A stretch of 64,000 bases of DNA, from contig NZ_PKUS01000002.1 in the NCBI RefSeq assembly GCF_002866825.1, positions 434,001-498,000 on the forward strand. Direction: 5' to 3'. The DNA comes from Pseudohalioglobus lutimaris (lineage in GTDB: Bacteria > Pseudomonadota > Gammaproteobacteria > Pseudomonadales > Halieaceae). Shown here piece by piece: positions 43,949 through 52,978 of this stretch; position 1 is the stretch's first letter; the number at the start of each line of letters is the position of its first letter. The notes under the pieces were generated by a model. It did no database searches. It was not told where the DNA came from and was given only the letters and a program-made list of their open reading frames with translations. The position numbers were made by a program, and so were the translations under genes.

Positions 43949-45049
43949 TTACTCCTTTGAAATTGTTGTTTCGGGGGGCGCTACTGGAGCGGGCTGCTCG
44001 ACATCGCGAGAAGGCCAGGCATAAATGATAGCCTTGATCAGGGTCGCCAGCGGAATGGCAAAAAACACACCCCACAAACCCCAGATTCCGCCAAAGAAAA
44101 GTATCGCCAGAATAATGGCAACCGGGTGCAGGTTGACCGCTTCAGAGAACAACAGCGGTACCAGCACGTTGCCATCCAACCCTTGGATAATCAGGTAGAC
44201 CACACACAACGTATAAAATTCATTGGTGAACCCCCATTGGAAAAATGCCACCAGCACAACCGGGAGAGTGACGATCACGGCACCAATGTAAGGAATAATC
44301 ACGGACAGGCCCACCAACAGTGCCAGCAACGCTGCATAGTTCAGGTCCATCCAGGCAAACGCCAGATAACTGGCCGCGCCCACCACGATAATCTCAACGA
44401 CCTTGCCCCGGGCGTAATTGGCAAACTGCAGGTTCATCTCCGCCCAGATTCTGCGCAGCAGGGGTCGGTTCTCAGGCAGAAATCCGGCTAGCCACGCGAG
44501 TATCGAGTCGCGATCGCGAAGAAAGAAAAAAACCAGCATAGGGATAAGGATCATGTAGACCATGATCGTAAACAGGCCCGAAATAGACGCCAGGGACTGG
44601 GTCACGATCATCTGCCCGCCTCTCGCCGCCTCGGCCTGCGCCATGCTGACCAACTCGTTCATCTGCTGAACACTGAAAATCTCTGGATAACGCTCCGGTA
44701 ACAACACCAGCAGCTGCTTGCCTCTGTCCAGCATCGCCGGAAACTCGGAAGCCAGGCCCAGCAACTGGCGCCAGGCCAGCGGCAGCAGCCACAGGGTCAC
44801 CCCAAAAAAGATACCGATAAATACCAGGTAGGCAACGGTCACGCCCAGCCAACGAGGCACGCCGTGACTTTGCAATTGCGAGGACAGGCCCTCCATTAGA
44901 TAGGCCAGTACGATAGCGGCCAACAGCGGCGCGAGGATATCGCCAATGGTCATCAGCAAGGCGACGGAGATCGCCAGCAATACCAGCAGCAGTACTGACT
45001 CCTCCTCGAACAGGTAGCGCCGGTACCACTTCTCAAAAACCTCCATCAT
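43949..45049 (-). CDS. AI-2E family (PerM-like) inner-membrane transporter
   Basis: About 366 residues. Seven to eight transmembrane segments arranged as in the family: an N-terminal pair (LLLVLLAISVALLMTIG; LAPLLAAIVLAYLMEGL), a central amphipathic helical stretch (95-150), and a C-terminal bundle containing the conserved PYIGAVIVTLPVVLVAF and LVPLLFSEAVNLHPVAI motifs. The TTG at 45082 and the tandem ATGs at 45049/45046 are possible starts. The latter have AAGGAAG upstream and are preferred. Substrates are unknown for most of the family (AI-2 exporter TqsA, Na+/H+ antiporters). Confidence 0.88.
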   Translation of the reverse strand: MMEVFEKWYRRYLFEEESVLLLVLLAISVALLMTIGDILAPLLAAIVLAYLMEGLSSQLQSHGVPRWLGVTVAYLVFIGIFFGVTLWLLPLAWRQLLGLASEFPAMLDRGKQLLVLLPERYPEIFSVQQMNELVSMAQAEAARGGQMIVTQSLASISGLFTIMVYMILIPMLVFFFLRDRDSILAWLAGFLPENRPLLRRIWAEMNLQFANYARGKVVEIIVVGAASYLAFAWMDLNYAALLALLVGLSVIIPYIGAVIVTLPVVLVAFFQWGFTNEFYTLCVVYLIIQGLDGNVLVPLLFSEAVNLHPVAIILAILFFGGIWGLWGVFFAIPLATLIKAIIYAWPSRDVEQPAPVAPPETTISKE

Positions 45050-45068
45050 CGTCGGTTTCTTCCTTTCA

Positions 45069-45302
45069 TTAACGCTTCTCAATCAGGTAACAAAAGACGC
45101 CGTCACGCTGGTCGGCGTCCAGCAACAGGTGGCCGGACTGTTCCGCAAACACCTGAAAATCCCGCTGTGAGCCTGTGTCAGTGGCCAGCACACGCAGCCG
45201 GTCACCTGACTGCAGGGTGTTCAGGGCCCGCTTCGCCTTCAGCAGGGGCATGGGGCAGTCCAGCCCGCAGGCATCGACTTCTGTCACCGTAACATCTGGC
45301 AT
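45069..45302 (-). CDS. TusA/SirA-like sulfurtransferase
   Basis: 77 residues from ATG 45302 (the frame stays open to 45371). It has the family signature DACGLDCPMPLLKAK, in which the first Cys of the C-P-X-P element is the sulfur-carrying residue, and an alpha/beta two-layer fold ending in YLIEKR. It could act in tRNA thiolation, cofactor biosynthesis or sulfur trafficking. It is followed by the AI-2E permease gene, an arrangement common in gammaproteobacteria (TusA-like, permease, protease next to divergent bepA). It is divergent from bepA with a 161-bp control region. Confidence 0.88.
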   Translation of the reverse strand: MPDVTVTEVDACGLDCPMPLLKAKRALNTLQSGDRLRVLATDTGSQRDFQVFAEQSGHLLLDADQRDGVFCYLIEKR

Positions 45303-45408
45303 AGCGGATCCACCGTATCTATAACGCGGCACAGTATACGCATTACCTGTGGCCGAATGAACTTTACTCAAGGCATTTGCTCGAAGTAACCAAATGGACT
45401 ATCCGCCA

Positions 45409-45434
45409 GGCCACCATGCAGTACAATGGTGGCC
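45409..45434. promoter_or_regulatory. Perfect 9-bp inverted repeat around a -10-like box, between tusA and bepA
   Basis: GGCCACCAT (45409-45417) and ATGGTGGCC (45426-45434) are exact reverse complements with an 8-bp spacer. TACAAT (45422-45427) lies inside the repeat at the right distance to drive bepA, whose start is at 45464. A repressor bound here would cover the -10. It could alternatively form a hairpin at the 5' end of a longer transcript. Confidence 0.5.
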
Positions 45435-45463
45435 GTTTCTGAGACGAGATGTGAATTGAACCG

Positions 45464-46939
45464 GTGTTGAAACAACTGCGAGCCGCAGCCAGTCAGTGGA
45501 GATCAGTGCTGGGGCTATCTCTCCTGCTGGCGAGTGCCCCGCTAGCCACGGCCCAGACTGAAGACCTGAAGCTGCCTAACCTGGGCGAATCCAGCACCAG
45601 CATGTTTTCTGCTGAATTTGAATACCAGCTGGGGCGCACCTGGCTGCGTATTTTTCGCAGTCAGGTCACAACCGTAAACGACCCACTGCTCTTCGAGTAC
45701 CTGGAAAGCCTGATTTATGAACTGGTCACCCACAGCCAGCTTCAGGACCGGCGGGTGGAACTGGTGGTCGTGGACAACCCGACCATAAACGCCTTTGCTG
45801 TGCCCGGCGGCGTCATCGGCGTCCACAACGGCCTGCTTTTATATGCCGAAACCGAAGATGAACTGGCTACGGTTCTGGCACACGAAATTGCCCACCTCAG
45901 CCAGCGTCATTTCTCGCGCGGGGTGGAATTCCAGAAACGCCAGGCGCCCATTAACCTCGCGGCCATGCTGACCAGTCTGGTGATCATGGCTACGGCAGGT
46001 GGCGATGCGGGCCTTGCCGCCCTCAGTGCGACGCAGGCAATGGCCCAGGACAACGCTCTGCGCTACAGCCGGGGAAACGAACAGGAGGCCGACCGCGTGG
46101 GCATGCAGACCATGGTCGATGCGGGCATGGACCCACATGCAGCGCCGGCCATGTTTGAACGCATGATGCAGGCCTCGCGCTACACCAGCGGCGAACGTAT
46201 CCCGGAGTTTCTGCGCACCCACCCGTTGTCGGAAAACCGGATTGCAGACACCCGCAACCGCGCGCGTCAGTACCCCAAGTCAATTCGCCCGGTGAACCTG
46301 GAGTACCAGATGATGCGCGCCCGGGTGGTCAATCAGCTGGCCGATACCCCCGAGGAGGCGGTGCAGCGCTTTCGCGGCGAACTCAAAGGCAAACCACGCT
46401 CACGGGAAGCGGCACAGTACGGCCTGGTGCTCGCATTAACCGAGGCCGGCAGAGTAGACGAGGCCGCGCTGGAACTGGACACCATCTGGTCCGGCGACCC
46501 GGAGCGCCTGGAGTACCTGATTGCCGATGCAGAAATCGACATCCGCCGGGGTCACGCAGACCAGGCCGCGGAGAAGTTGTCCAGGCAGCTCAGGCTATCA
46601 CCAGGCAACCACCCGCTGACCATGACCTATGCCAACGCATTGATGAAAGACCAGAAACCCCATATCGCCGAGGAGGTCCTGGTAAGCCAGAGCAAGCGGC
46701 GACCCAACGACCCGGGGCTATGGTATTTGCTGGCTGAGGTGCAGGGACTTTCCGGAAACATCATCGGCCTGCATCGGTCCCGGGCCGAATATTTTATTCT
46801 CAACGGTATTCTCGACCAGGCGGAGAAACAGCTCGCCTACGCACTGAAGTTGGTCAAGAATGACTATCTGACCAGCGCCCAGATCAATCAGCGCCTGCAG
46901 GACATCGGGGCGATGCGCGAACAGATGGAGAACCTTTAG
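45464..46939 (+). CDS. bepA: BepA-like periplasmic M48 metalloprotease with TPR domain
   Basis: 491 residues starting at GTG (an in-frame TGA lies four codons upstream). Signal peptide to about residue 30 (ATA|QTEDL). M48 core with zinc motif HEIAH at 140-144, third ligand in NEQEADRVG, and the conserved HPLSENRI. The C-terminal half (about 270-490) consists of TPR-type helical repeats. BepA assists LptD assembly and degrades stalled outer-membrane proteins with the BAM complex. Length and domain order match E. coli BepA. It converges on nadA with just 7 bp between stops. Confidence 0.93.
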   Translation: MLKQLRAAASQWRSVLGLSLLLASAPLATAQTEDLKLPNLGESSTSMFSAEFEYQLGRTWLRIFRSQVTTVNDPLLFEYLESLIYELVTHSQLQDRRVELVVVDNPTINAFAVPGGVIGVHNGLLLYAETEDELATVLAHEIAHLSQRHFSRGVEFQKRQAPINLAAMLTSLVIMATAGGDAGLAALSATQAMAQDNALRYSRGNEQEADRVGMQTMVDAGMDPHAAPAMFERMMQASRYTSGERIPEFLRTHPLSENRIADTRNRARQYPKSIRPVNLEYQMMRARVVNQLADTPEEAVQRFRGELKGKPRSREAAQYGLVLALTEAGRVDEAALELDTIWSGDPERLEYLIADAEIDIRRGHADQAAEKLSRQLRLSPGNHPLTMTYANALMKDQKPHIAEEVLVSQSKRRPNDPGLWYLLAEVQGLSGNIIGLHRSRAEYFILNGILDQAEKQLAYALKLVKNDYLTSAQINQRLQDIGAMREQMENL

Positions 46940-46946
46940 CCGCGGT

Positions 46947-48020
46947 TCAGGCGTTACCCTTAACGCTCACTTTCAATTCCGCGGCAAAATCAAGCATACG
47001 CCGCAGCGGCACCATGGCCTGCTCACCCACGGCAGGATCAACGAAAATCTCGTTATCATTACGATCGAATACCGTCGCCAGTGTCTCCAGTTCATTCATC
47101 GCCATCCACGGGCAATTGGCACAGCTGCGACAGCTGGCGCCGTTGCCGGCCGTAGGCGCAATGATGAACTCCTTGTCCGGTGCCTGCTGCTGAAGCTTGT
47201 AGAAAATGCCCTGGTCGGTCGCCACGATAAAGCGCTGGTTGTCCATTTCCCTGGCGGCGTTGATGATCTGGGTAGTCGAACCCACCCGATCCGCCAGTTC
47301 CAGCACCGCGGCGGGTGACTCGGGGTGCACCAGCACCGCGGCGTCAGGGTAGACCGCCTTGAGGTCGGCGATCCCACGGGCCTTGAATTCCTCATGCACG
47401 ATGCAGGCGCCATCCCACATGAGGATATCAGCGCCGGTCTGGCGGCGAACGTAGTCCCCCAGGTGCTGGTCAGGGGCCCAGATGATTTTCTTGTCCTGCT
47501 CGGCTAAATGCTCGGCCACGTCCAGGGCGATACTGGACGTCACCACCCAGTCGGCCCTGGCCTTCACTGCCGCTGAGGTATTGGCGTAGACCACTACCGT
47601 GCGCTCAGGGTGGAGGTCACAAAAAGCGGAGAACTCTTCTATGGGACAGCCCAGGTCCAGGGAGCAGGTAGCCTCCAGGGTGGGCATAAGCACGCGCTTT
47701 TCCGGGGTGAGGATCTTTGCCGTCTCACCCATGAACTTTACGCCGGCAACTATCAGGGTCTGCGCCGGGTGATCATGACCAAATCGCGCCATCTCCAGTG
47801 AATCGGAAACGCAGCCGCCGGTTTCCTCGGCAAGTGCCTGCACCGCAGGAGAGGTGTAATAGTGGGCAACCAGCACCGCGTTCTCAGCCTTGAGCCGGGC
47901 AGCGATCTGCGCCTTCAGCGCGCGCTCCTGCTCAGGGTTGTGATGATGCCGTTCCGCGTGGTCCAGGTGGTACTGTACCTGCTGGCGGATCGTTTCCAGT
48001 TTGTCGGTGGCGATGCTCAT
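46947..48020 (-). CDS. nadA: Quinolinate synthase A
   Basis: 357 residues. The three cluster-binding cysteines are visible: [22 protein letters not shown] and [13 protein letters not shown]. The DHAP/iminoaspartate-binding [26 protein letters not shown] region is near the N-terminus (about 53-78). It makes quinolinate for NAD from iminoaspartate and DHAP and needs an oxygen-sensitive 4Fe-4S cluster. ATG 48020 is in the expected place. nadB and nadC are not in the window. Confidence 0.96.
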   Translation of the reverse strand: MSIATDKLETIRQQVQYHLDHAERHHHNPEQERALKAQIAARLKAENAVLVAHYYTSPAVQALAEETGGCVSDSLEMARFGHDHPAQTLIVAGVKFMGETAKILTPEKRVLMPTLEATCSLDLGCPIEEFSAFCDLHPERTVVVYANTSAAVKARADWVVTSSIALDVAEHLAEQDKKIIWAPDQHLGDYVRRQTGADILMWDGACIVHEEFKARGIADLKAVYPDAAVLVHPESPAAVLELADRVGSTTQIINAAREMDNQRFIVATDQGIFYKLQQQAPDKEFIIAPTAGNGASCRSCANCPWMAMNELETLATVFDRNDNEIFVDPAVGEQAMVPLRRMLDFAAELKVSVKGNA

Positions 48021-48056
48021 ACTGTTCGGAAGGGGGAGAGCTGAAAGGAGCGGGGG

Positions 48057-48084
48057 ATTCTAGCACAGATTGGCAGCACTGGAA
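48057..48084 (-). promoter_or_regulatory. Probable nadA promoter
   Basis: On the minus strand TTCCAG (48079-48084) is followed after 16 bp by TAGAAT (48057-48062), about 37 bases before the nadA start. I see no palindrome here that would suggest an NrtR- or NadR-type operator. Confidence 0.4.
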
Positions 48085-48197
48085 TCGTCCAACAACAGGC
48101 AATAACTAGGCGGCCAAACCCGGGGCACCAACACCTGCTGAGCACGCCACCAGCGCTGCCGCATTGGCCACAGGCAGGTCCGCGTCAGGCAGACACG

Positions 48198-50201
48198 CTA
48201 GCCGCTCACATCTGGCGTGTACCAGATCGGCGAACTCCAGGCGCGCTCCTGTATCACCGGGTCCATCAATGGCTGCTCGCAATCACCAGGGCGCTCCGCT
48301 GCAGGCAGTTGCAGGCATTGGTGCGCGGTGTAACGACAGCTGGGGTTTTCCACCGCACGCAGGTAATAGACGGAGGCGACGCCGGCATCGAATTCCGGGT
48401 CGCGCCACACCGCGCACAGCTGGCCAAACCCGTCACCTCGCGGCGCACAGGTCTGCGGATCGACGTCGGCGCCGTTATTGGCTTCGCCCGCCACGTCATA
48501 TACGCGCTGATGGTGATTGCCCTCCTCATCAGCCCAGCCCTTGATCACCTGCAGTCGCTGCAGGGGCGTTCCCGGAAACCGGTCGCTACCGGCGTCTGCC
48601 GTCGCCGCCACCAGGAACACAGGCGCGTCACCCGCCCGAGCGGGCAAATCCCCGCCCATGGGCACTGCCTGCGCATAGGCGCGAGCGGTACCGTCAGGCC
48701 CTTCACACAGCGCGGCATCCAACTGCCAGGCGCCAAAGAAGCGCGGCCTGATTCGCGGACCACTGGTGCCAAACACCTCCCTGCGCTGCAAGGCATCGAA
48801 TATGGAGTCGCGACTATTCTCCTCCGCCCAGACACCAATCAGGCCGCCGGGATTATTGTAGGCATTGCCTGCGTTGTCAGGACTGAAGGACACCCGCTGC
48901 TGCGGCATCGAATCACCGTTGCCCAGGTGTCCGGGGAAATCCGCCTCCTGCACCCCACCGCCGGTACCGTTATGCGTATCCGTACTCGCGGAAAGACCGA
49001 ACTTGAATGGGTTCACCCCCAACCGCTTTTGCTCACGCAGCCCCTCCACCAGCGCATAACGGGCGTAGTTCTTGCGGTCCAGGCAGTTGGGGCCCAGATG
49101 CGGGAGCCAGTCTGCCAGCGGGCCGTCATAGCACTGCCCTACTTCTTCACCCTCACCCACAAAGCGACTGAAGGCGAGCTCTTCGAACCGCTCAAATCGG
49201 CACAATTCATCTTCTGCGCCGAGCACGCCCTGCAGGCCATTGCGACACTCGGAATCTCCCTTGTGTTGCATGATCTCCACCACTGGCTCTATCTGTTGGC
49301 GCAGGCGAGCGCGCGCGGCCTGCTCGGTTACGCTGCTCGCGCCGGGGTAGTCCACCGCAAACATGCGTCCGTTGCTGATATTGGAATTGTGTGGAATGGC
49401 GAGCACATCACAACCGGTGTCGCCGTCTATGCACTGCTCCTTCAGAATGCGCCAGAGATCCCACTCCCGGTGCACATCCAGATAGGAAACCGGGCGCTGC
49501 AGTACCGCCGTATTGCGGAATATAACATTGCGATGCAAGTTGGAGCCCAGGCGAAAGGAGCTGTATTCATAGGCGATAAAGGTGGTGCGCTCGCAGTTGT
49601 CGCTGGTGTCATTCCAGCGTTGAGCCGCCTCGATCATGTGCCGCCAGGTATTGCCTGTGCGTACGGCACAATCCGCGCCCGCGTCGCCGCACACCGACTG
49701 CTTGCGTTTGGAGAAGGGTGACATAATCTGCATGACCAATTGCGGCGCCCTTCCCTCGCCGCTGCGCATAACCTCACAGAACGAACTTGCATAGCCGGCA
49801 GCATCAGGGTCCTGACAGACCGCTTGCTCACCGAAGAATTCAGCGTGGTCGGTCACGCCGGCGAAATCCAGTGGTCGGTCAATCTGCGCCCTGCGCGCCC
49901 GGTAGTCATCACCCAGGGGCAGCAGAATGGGCTCACCAAACGCGTAGGCGTACGCGTCGTCCGGCTGTACGCGCACATCAAAGTTCCAGGCGTCGTTGGA
50001 GAGAGAGGTGTGAATGTGCAGGTCGCCAAACAGAGCCTGACGCGTCTCCTCATTTCGCTTACAGGGCGCCCGGGCGATAGCGGGTGCAAATTCGCGTGCC
50101 GCATAGGCGCTCTCCGCCGGCGGCTCCACACCGCCGCAGGCACTCAGCAGCAGGCCGGCAGGTAACAGTAAAAAGGCGGGGACCCTGATCACTTTATTCA
50201 T
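48198..50201 (-). CDS. DUF3604 lipoprotein (PHP-like putative phosphoesterase)
   Basis: About 667 residues. Lipoprotein signal with lipobox LLSAC (Cys22). The DUF3604 landmarks are NEETRQALFGDLHIHTSLSNDAW (region; the HxH metal pair of PHP-type enzymes), DFAGVTDHAEFFGE, VLAIPHNSNISNG, FGLSASTDTHNGTGGG and EVFGTSGPRI. The metal-ligand histidines suggest a metallo-hydrolase, but no substrate is established for the family. The frame extends 27 codons upstream inside the enoyl-CoA hydratase gene. ATG 50201 starts the signal peptide and overlaps that gene's stop by 8 bp, so the two are translationally coupled. Confidence 0.88.
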   Translation of the reverse strand: MNKVIRVPAFLLLPAGLLLSACGGVEPPAESAYAAREFAPAIARAPCKRNEETRQALFGDLHIHTSLSNDAWNFDVRVQPDDAYAYAFGEPILLPLGDDYRARRAQIDRPLDFAGVTDHAEFFGEQAVCQDPDAAGYASSFCEVMRSGEGRAPQLVMQIMSPFSKRKQSVCGDAGADCAVRTGNTWRHMIEAAQRWNDTSDNCERTTFIAYEYSSFRLGSNLHRNVIFRNTAVLQRPVSYLDVHREWDLWRILKEQCIDGDTGCDVLAIPHNSNISNGRMFAVDYPGASSVTEQAARARLRQQIEPVVEIMQHKGDSECRNGLQGVLGAEDELCRFERFEELAFSRFVGEGEEVGQCYDGPLADWLPHLGPNCLDRKNYARYALVEGLREQKRLGVNPFKFGLSASTDTHNGTGGGVQEADFPGHLGNGDSMPQQRVSFSPDNAGNAYNNPGGLIGVWAEENSRDSIFDALQRREVFGTSGPRIRPRFFGAWQLDAALCEGPDGTARAYAQAVPMGGDLPARAGDAPVFLVAATADAGSDRFPGTPLQRLQVIKGWADEEGNHHQRVYDVAGEANNGADVDPQTCAPRGDGFGQLCAVWRDPEFDAGVASVYYLRAVENPSCRYTAHQCLQLPAAERPGDCEQPLMDPVIQERAWSSPIWYTPDVSG

Positions 50202-51006
50202 CCATCCAGGCAGGCCAGTCCTCTGCCAGACTACCCTGCCAGACCGGCTCGCGCCGCTCGAACCAGGCCATGCCTCCCTCAATGGCGTCGGGTTTACTCA
50301 TGGTAAAGTTCAGTGCCCGGCTCTCTTTTTCAGCCAGGCCGTTATACGTCATATGCAGCCCCTGCCAGAGCAGGCGCTTGTGCATGGCCACCGCCATTGG
50401 TGCCGAATTCACCGCGATATCACGGGCAATCTCCAGGGCCGTTGCCAACACCTCCGCCGCCGGGACACTGCGCCCCGCCAGTCCCCACGCAACCGCCTCC
50501 TGCCCACTGAGGCGCTGCCCGCGCATTAACAGCTCCAGCGCCTTCTCCATGCCCACTACCCGTGGCAGGATAAACTCCATGGCAAAATCGGTGACCACTC
50601 CCCGGCGAGATTGCAAAAAACCGTACTTGCACTCGTCAGCAAAAACCCGGATATCTGTCTGCATGGCGATACCCAGACCTGCACCCACGGCATGGCCGCT
50701 GCAGGCGGCAATGACCGGTTTGCGCACCTCAAACGCCTGCATCGCAAGCGGACAGGAGTCCACCTCTACACTCACCGCCTCGCCATCAAATGTCTGCGCG
50801 CCCGCACTCATATCCGCACCCGCACAGAAACTCTTTCCGGCGCCGGTGAGAACCACGGCGCGCACGCTATCGTCGGTATCGCAGCGTTGATACGCCTCGC
50901 CAAGACCCTGGATAATTCCCGGCGACAGACTGTTGTGCGCCTGCGGACGATTGAGCGTGATAACGGCGACGGGGCCATAAGCCTCAACCAACACTTCCTC
51001 TGCCAT
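50194..51006 (-). CDS. Enoyl-CoA hydratase/isomerase family protein
   Basis: About 270 residues from ATG 51006. The frame is open further to 51129 without conserved sequence, and AGGA lies before the chosen start. Crotonase fold with oxyanion-hole motifs KSFCAGADMS and GHAVGAGLGIAMQTDIRV. The second catalytic Glu region reads YGFLQSRRGVVTD, without the usual Glu, so an ordinary hydratase mechanism is doubtful. The C-terminal helices are standard (KESRALNFTMSKPDAIEGGMAWFERR region). It may hydrate, isomerise or hydrolyse some acyl-CoA. It is coupled to the DUF3604 gene, an unexplained pairing. Confidence 0.85.
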   Translation of the reverse strand: MAEEVLVEAYGPVAVITLNRPQAHNSLSPGIIQGLGEAYQRCDTDDSVRAVVLTGAGKSFCAGADMSAGAQTFDGEAVSVEVDSCPLAMQAFEVRKPVIAACSGHAVGAGLGIAMQTDIRVFADECKYGFLQSRRGVVTDFAMEFILPRVVGMEKALELLMRGQRLSGQEAVAWGLAGRSVPAAEVLATALEIARDIAVNSAPMAVAMHKRLLWQGLHMTYNGLAEKESRALNFTMSKPDAIEGGMAWFERREPVWQGSLAEDWPAWMDE

Positions 51007-51256
51007 ATCCTTGTTCCTGCTACTGACCTGGCCAACAACCATAGTACAACCTGCCGTCCATCCAATGCCTGTCGGGGCCATGAATGACCGACACAACTGC
51101 TCATTGCGCGCTCGAGTGGTAATTTTCAATAAACTATGAGTAGAATTTCATTGAATTATTCCGTATAACCTCATGTTATATAAAGAATTAGCTCGAGCGC
51201 GAGACTAATCAGTACTTCGCCACTAGGCCACCGGGCCCGGCGTGCAGCAGAGGTAA

Positions 51257-52966
51257 ATGGTGCAACAACACACGGTTCTTATCATTTCAGAGAGCAATTC
51301 AGATCATTTGATCCTGTCTGACTGCCTCGGCCGCGCCGTGCCTGACCGCTTCAAACTGGCCACAATCGCCTCCATGGAGCGTCCGCTGGAAGCCCTGCTG
51401 GACCCCCTGATCGACACAGTCATCATGGCCTTTGGCCCGGAAACAGAATACCTGCTGCGGCTTGCAGAGAAGAATGAGGCAACGGTGCCCATTATTCTGC
51501 TGCTGGATGACGCAGATGAGAACCGCTCCGAGCAACTGCGCGAACTCGGCGCACAGGACTACCTGCTGCGTAGCCAGTTACAGGATGGCCTGGTGCATCG
51601 CGTACTGGACTACGGGATTCAGCTTAAGGCAGCGCGTGACCGCATACAGCAGCTATCGAATCGCGACACGCTCACCGGCGCACTCAACCGGGTGGGATTC
51701 AGGGCGCATATGGAGCGCGCCATGGAGCGCAGCGAACGCTACGGTTTTAACACCGCTTTACTGTATATCAACATGGACCAGTTCTCGCAGGTCAACGACC
51801 ACTACGGTGAAGCCGATGGCGACCTGCTGATTAAAACCATCTCTCGTCGACTGATTAACAAACTGCGCAGCACAGACAGCATCGCGCGCATTGGCGGTGA
51901 CGAGTTCGCCATCGTACTGGAAGACGTCAGCAGCTTTAAGGACGTGGAGATGATCGCCGGGAAGATGCTCAAGTCGATTACCGCGCCAATGATTCTCAGC
52001 GAGCAACAAGCTTCTATTGATGCCAGTATCGGCGCGGCTATCTATCCTGACGACGGCACTGAGTTTTCAGACCTGGTCGATTTCGCTCGCTCTGCCATGC
52101 AGCAGGCGAAGGCCATCACCGGCAGCAAGTTTGTGCGCTACAGTGAACAGTTGTCGTTTGATCACGGCGGCGCCACATCCCTGGCAGCGGAATTGCGCAC
52201 AGCAGTACGCAAAAATCAGTTTGAGCTGCATTATCAGCCCAGGATCGACCTGGCCACGGGTGAACTGGTGGGGCTGGAAGCCCTGCTGCGCTGGAATCAC
52301 CCCGAGCGCGGCATGGTATTACCCGGCGAGTTCATCGCGGCCTGTGAAGACATGGGTCTTATGCGCACCATTGGCTACCAGGTCATTCAGCACGCCTGTT
52401 CCGCACAGGTATGGATAGAGGAACAGGGCTTTCGCGACGTGGACGTTGCCGTGAATATCTCTTTCAGCCAGTTCCAGGATGACCGCTTCGTAGACATTGT
52501 TAAGGACATAATCACCCGCTGTGGCACCAACGCGGCGCAGATAGAGTTCGAGTTGACCGAAACAACCATTTTGAGCTGCCCGGAACAGGTCAAACAACGC
52601 ATGGAGCAACTGCGTTTATTGGGCATCTCGTTTTCGCTGGATGACTTTGGTACTGGCTTCTCTCAGCTATCACACCTGACCGAGCTGCCCATTTCTGCGC
52701 TGAAAATAGACGCCTGCTTCGTCAGGGAACTGCCCGCCAATCCACACCAGGAAGCGGTTTGCACGATGATCATCGAGATGGCCCGCCGGTTGGGCATGGT
52801 GGTCGTGGCTGAGGGTGCCGAAACCTACGAGCAGATTGAATACCTTCGCGGCCAACAATGTCAGCAGGTACAGGGCTTCTATTACAGCCCCGCAATACCC
52901 CTGCAGCAACTCCCGCGCTTCGTTCGCGAATTGAACCAGAAACGCCGCGACCCCCTGTTCTCCTGA
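51257..52966 (+). CDS. Pseudo-receiver, GGDEF and EAL c-di-GMP enzyme
   Basis: 569 residues. The N-terminal 1-120 looks like a response-regulator receiver fold, but the position of the phospho-aspartate reads VIMAFGPET, so it is probably not phosphorylated. GGDEF domain (about 130-290) with intact RIGGDEF and an RSTD product-inhibition site five residues ahead. EAL domain (315-565) with GLEALLRW, NISFSQF, ELTET, DDFGTGFS, KID and VVAEGAE, all metal and catalytic positions retained. So both synthesis and hydrolysis are possible. Divergent from the enoyl-CoA hydratase; the 51130-51256 gap is AT-rich and presumably holds its promoter. Confidence 0.92.
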   Translation: MVQQHTVLIISESNSDHLILSDCLGRAVPDRFKLATIASMERPLEALLDPLIDTVIMAFGPETEYLLRLAEKNEATVPIILLLDDADENRSEQLRELGAQDYLLRSQLQDGLVHRVLDYGIQLKAARDRIQQLSNRDTLTGALNRVGFRAHMERAMERSERYGFNTALLYINMDQFSQVNDHYGEADGDLLIKTISRRLINKLRSTDSIARIGGDEFAIVLEDVSSFKDVEMIAGKMLKSITAPMILSEQQASIDASIGAAIYPDDGTEFSDLVDFARSAMQQAKAITGSKFVRYSEQLSFDHGGATSLAAELRTAVRKNQFELHYQPRIDLATGELVGLEALLRWNHPERGMVLPGEFIAACEDMGLMRTIGYQVIQHACSAQVWIEEQGFRDVDVAVNISFSQFQDDRFVDIVKDIITRCGTNAAQIEFELTETTILSCPEQVKQRMEQLRLLGISFSLDDFGTGFSQLSHLTELPISALKIDACFVRELPANPHQEAVCTMIIEMARRLGMVVVAEGAETYEQIEYLRGQQCQQVQGFYYSPAIPLQQLPRFVRELNQKRRDPLFS

Positions 52967-52978
52967 CGCCACCGCGCC

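Noticed and set aside
48309-49721. Plus-strand open frame of 470 codons opposite the DUF3604 gene
   Set aside because: The minus strand encodes conserved DUF3604 motifs and a lipoprotein signal. The plus frame has no domain or start signals.
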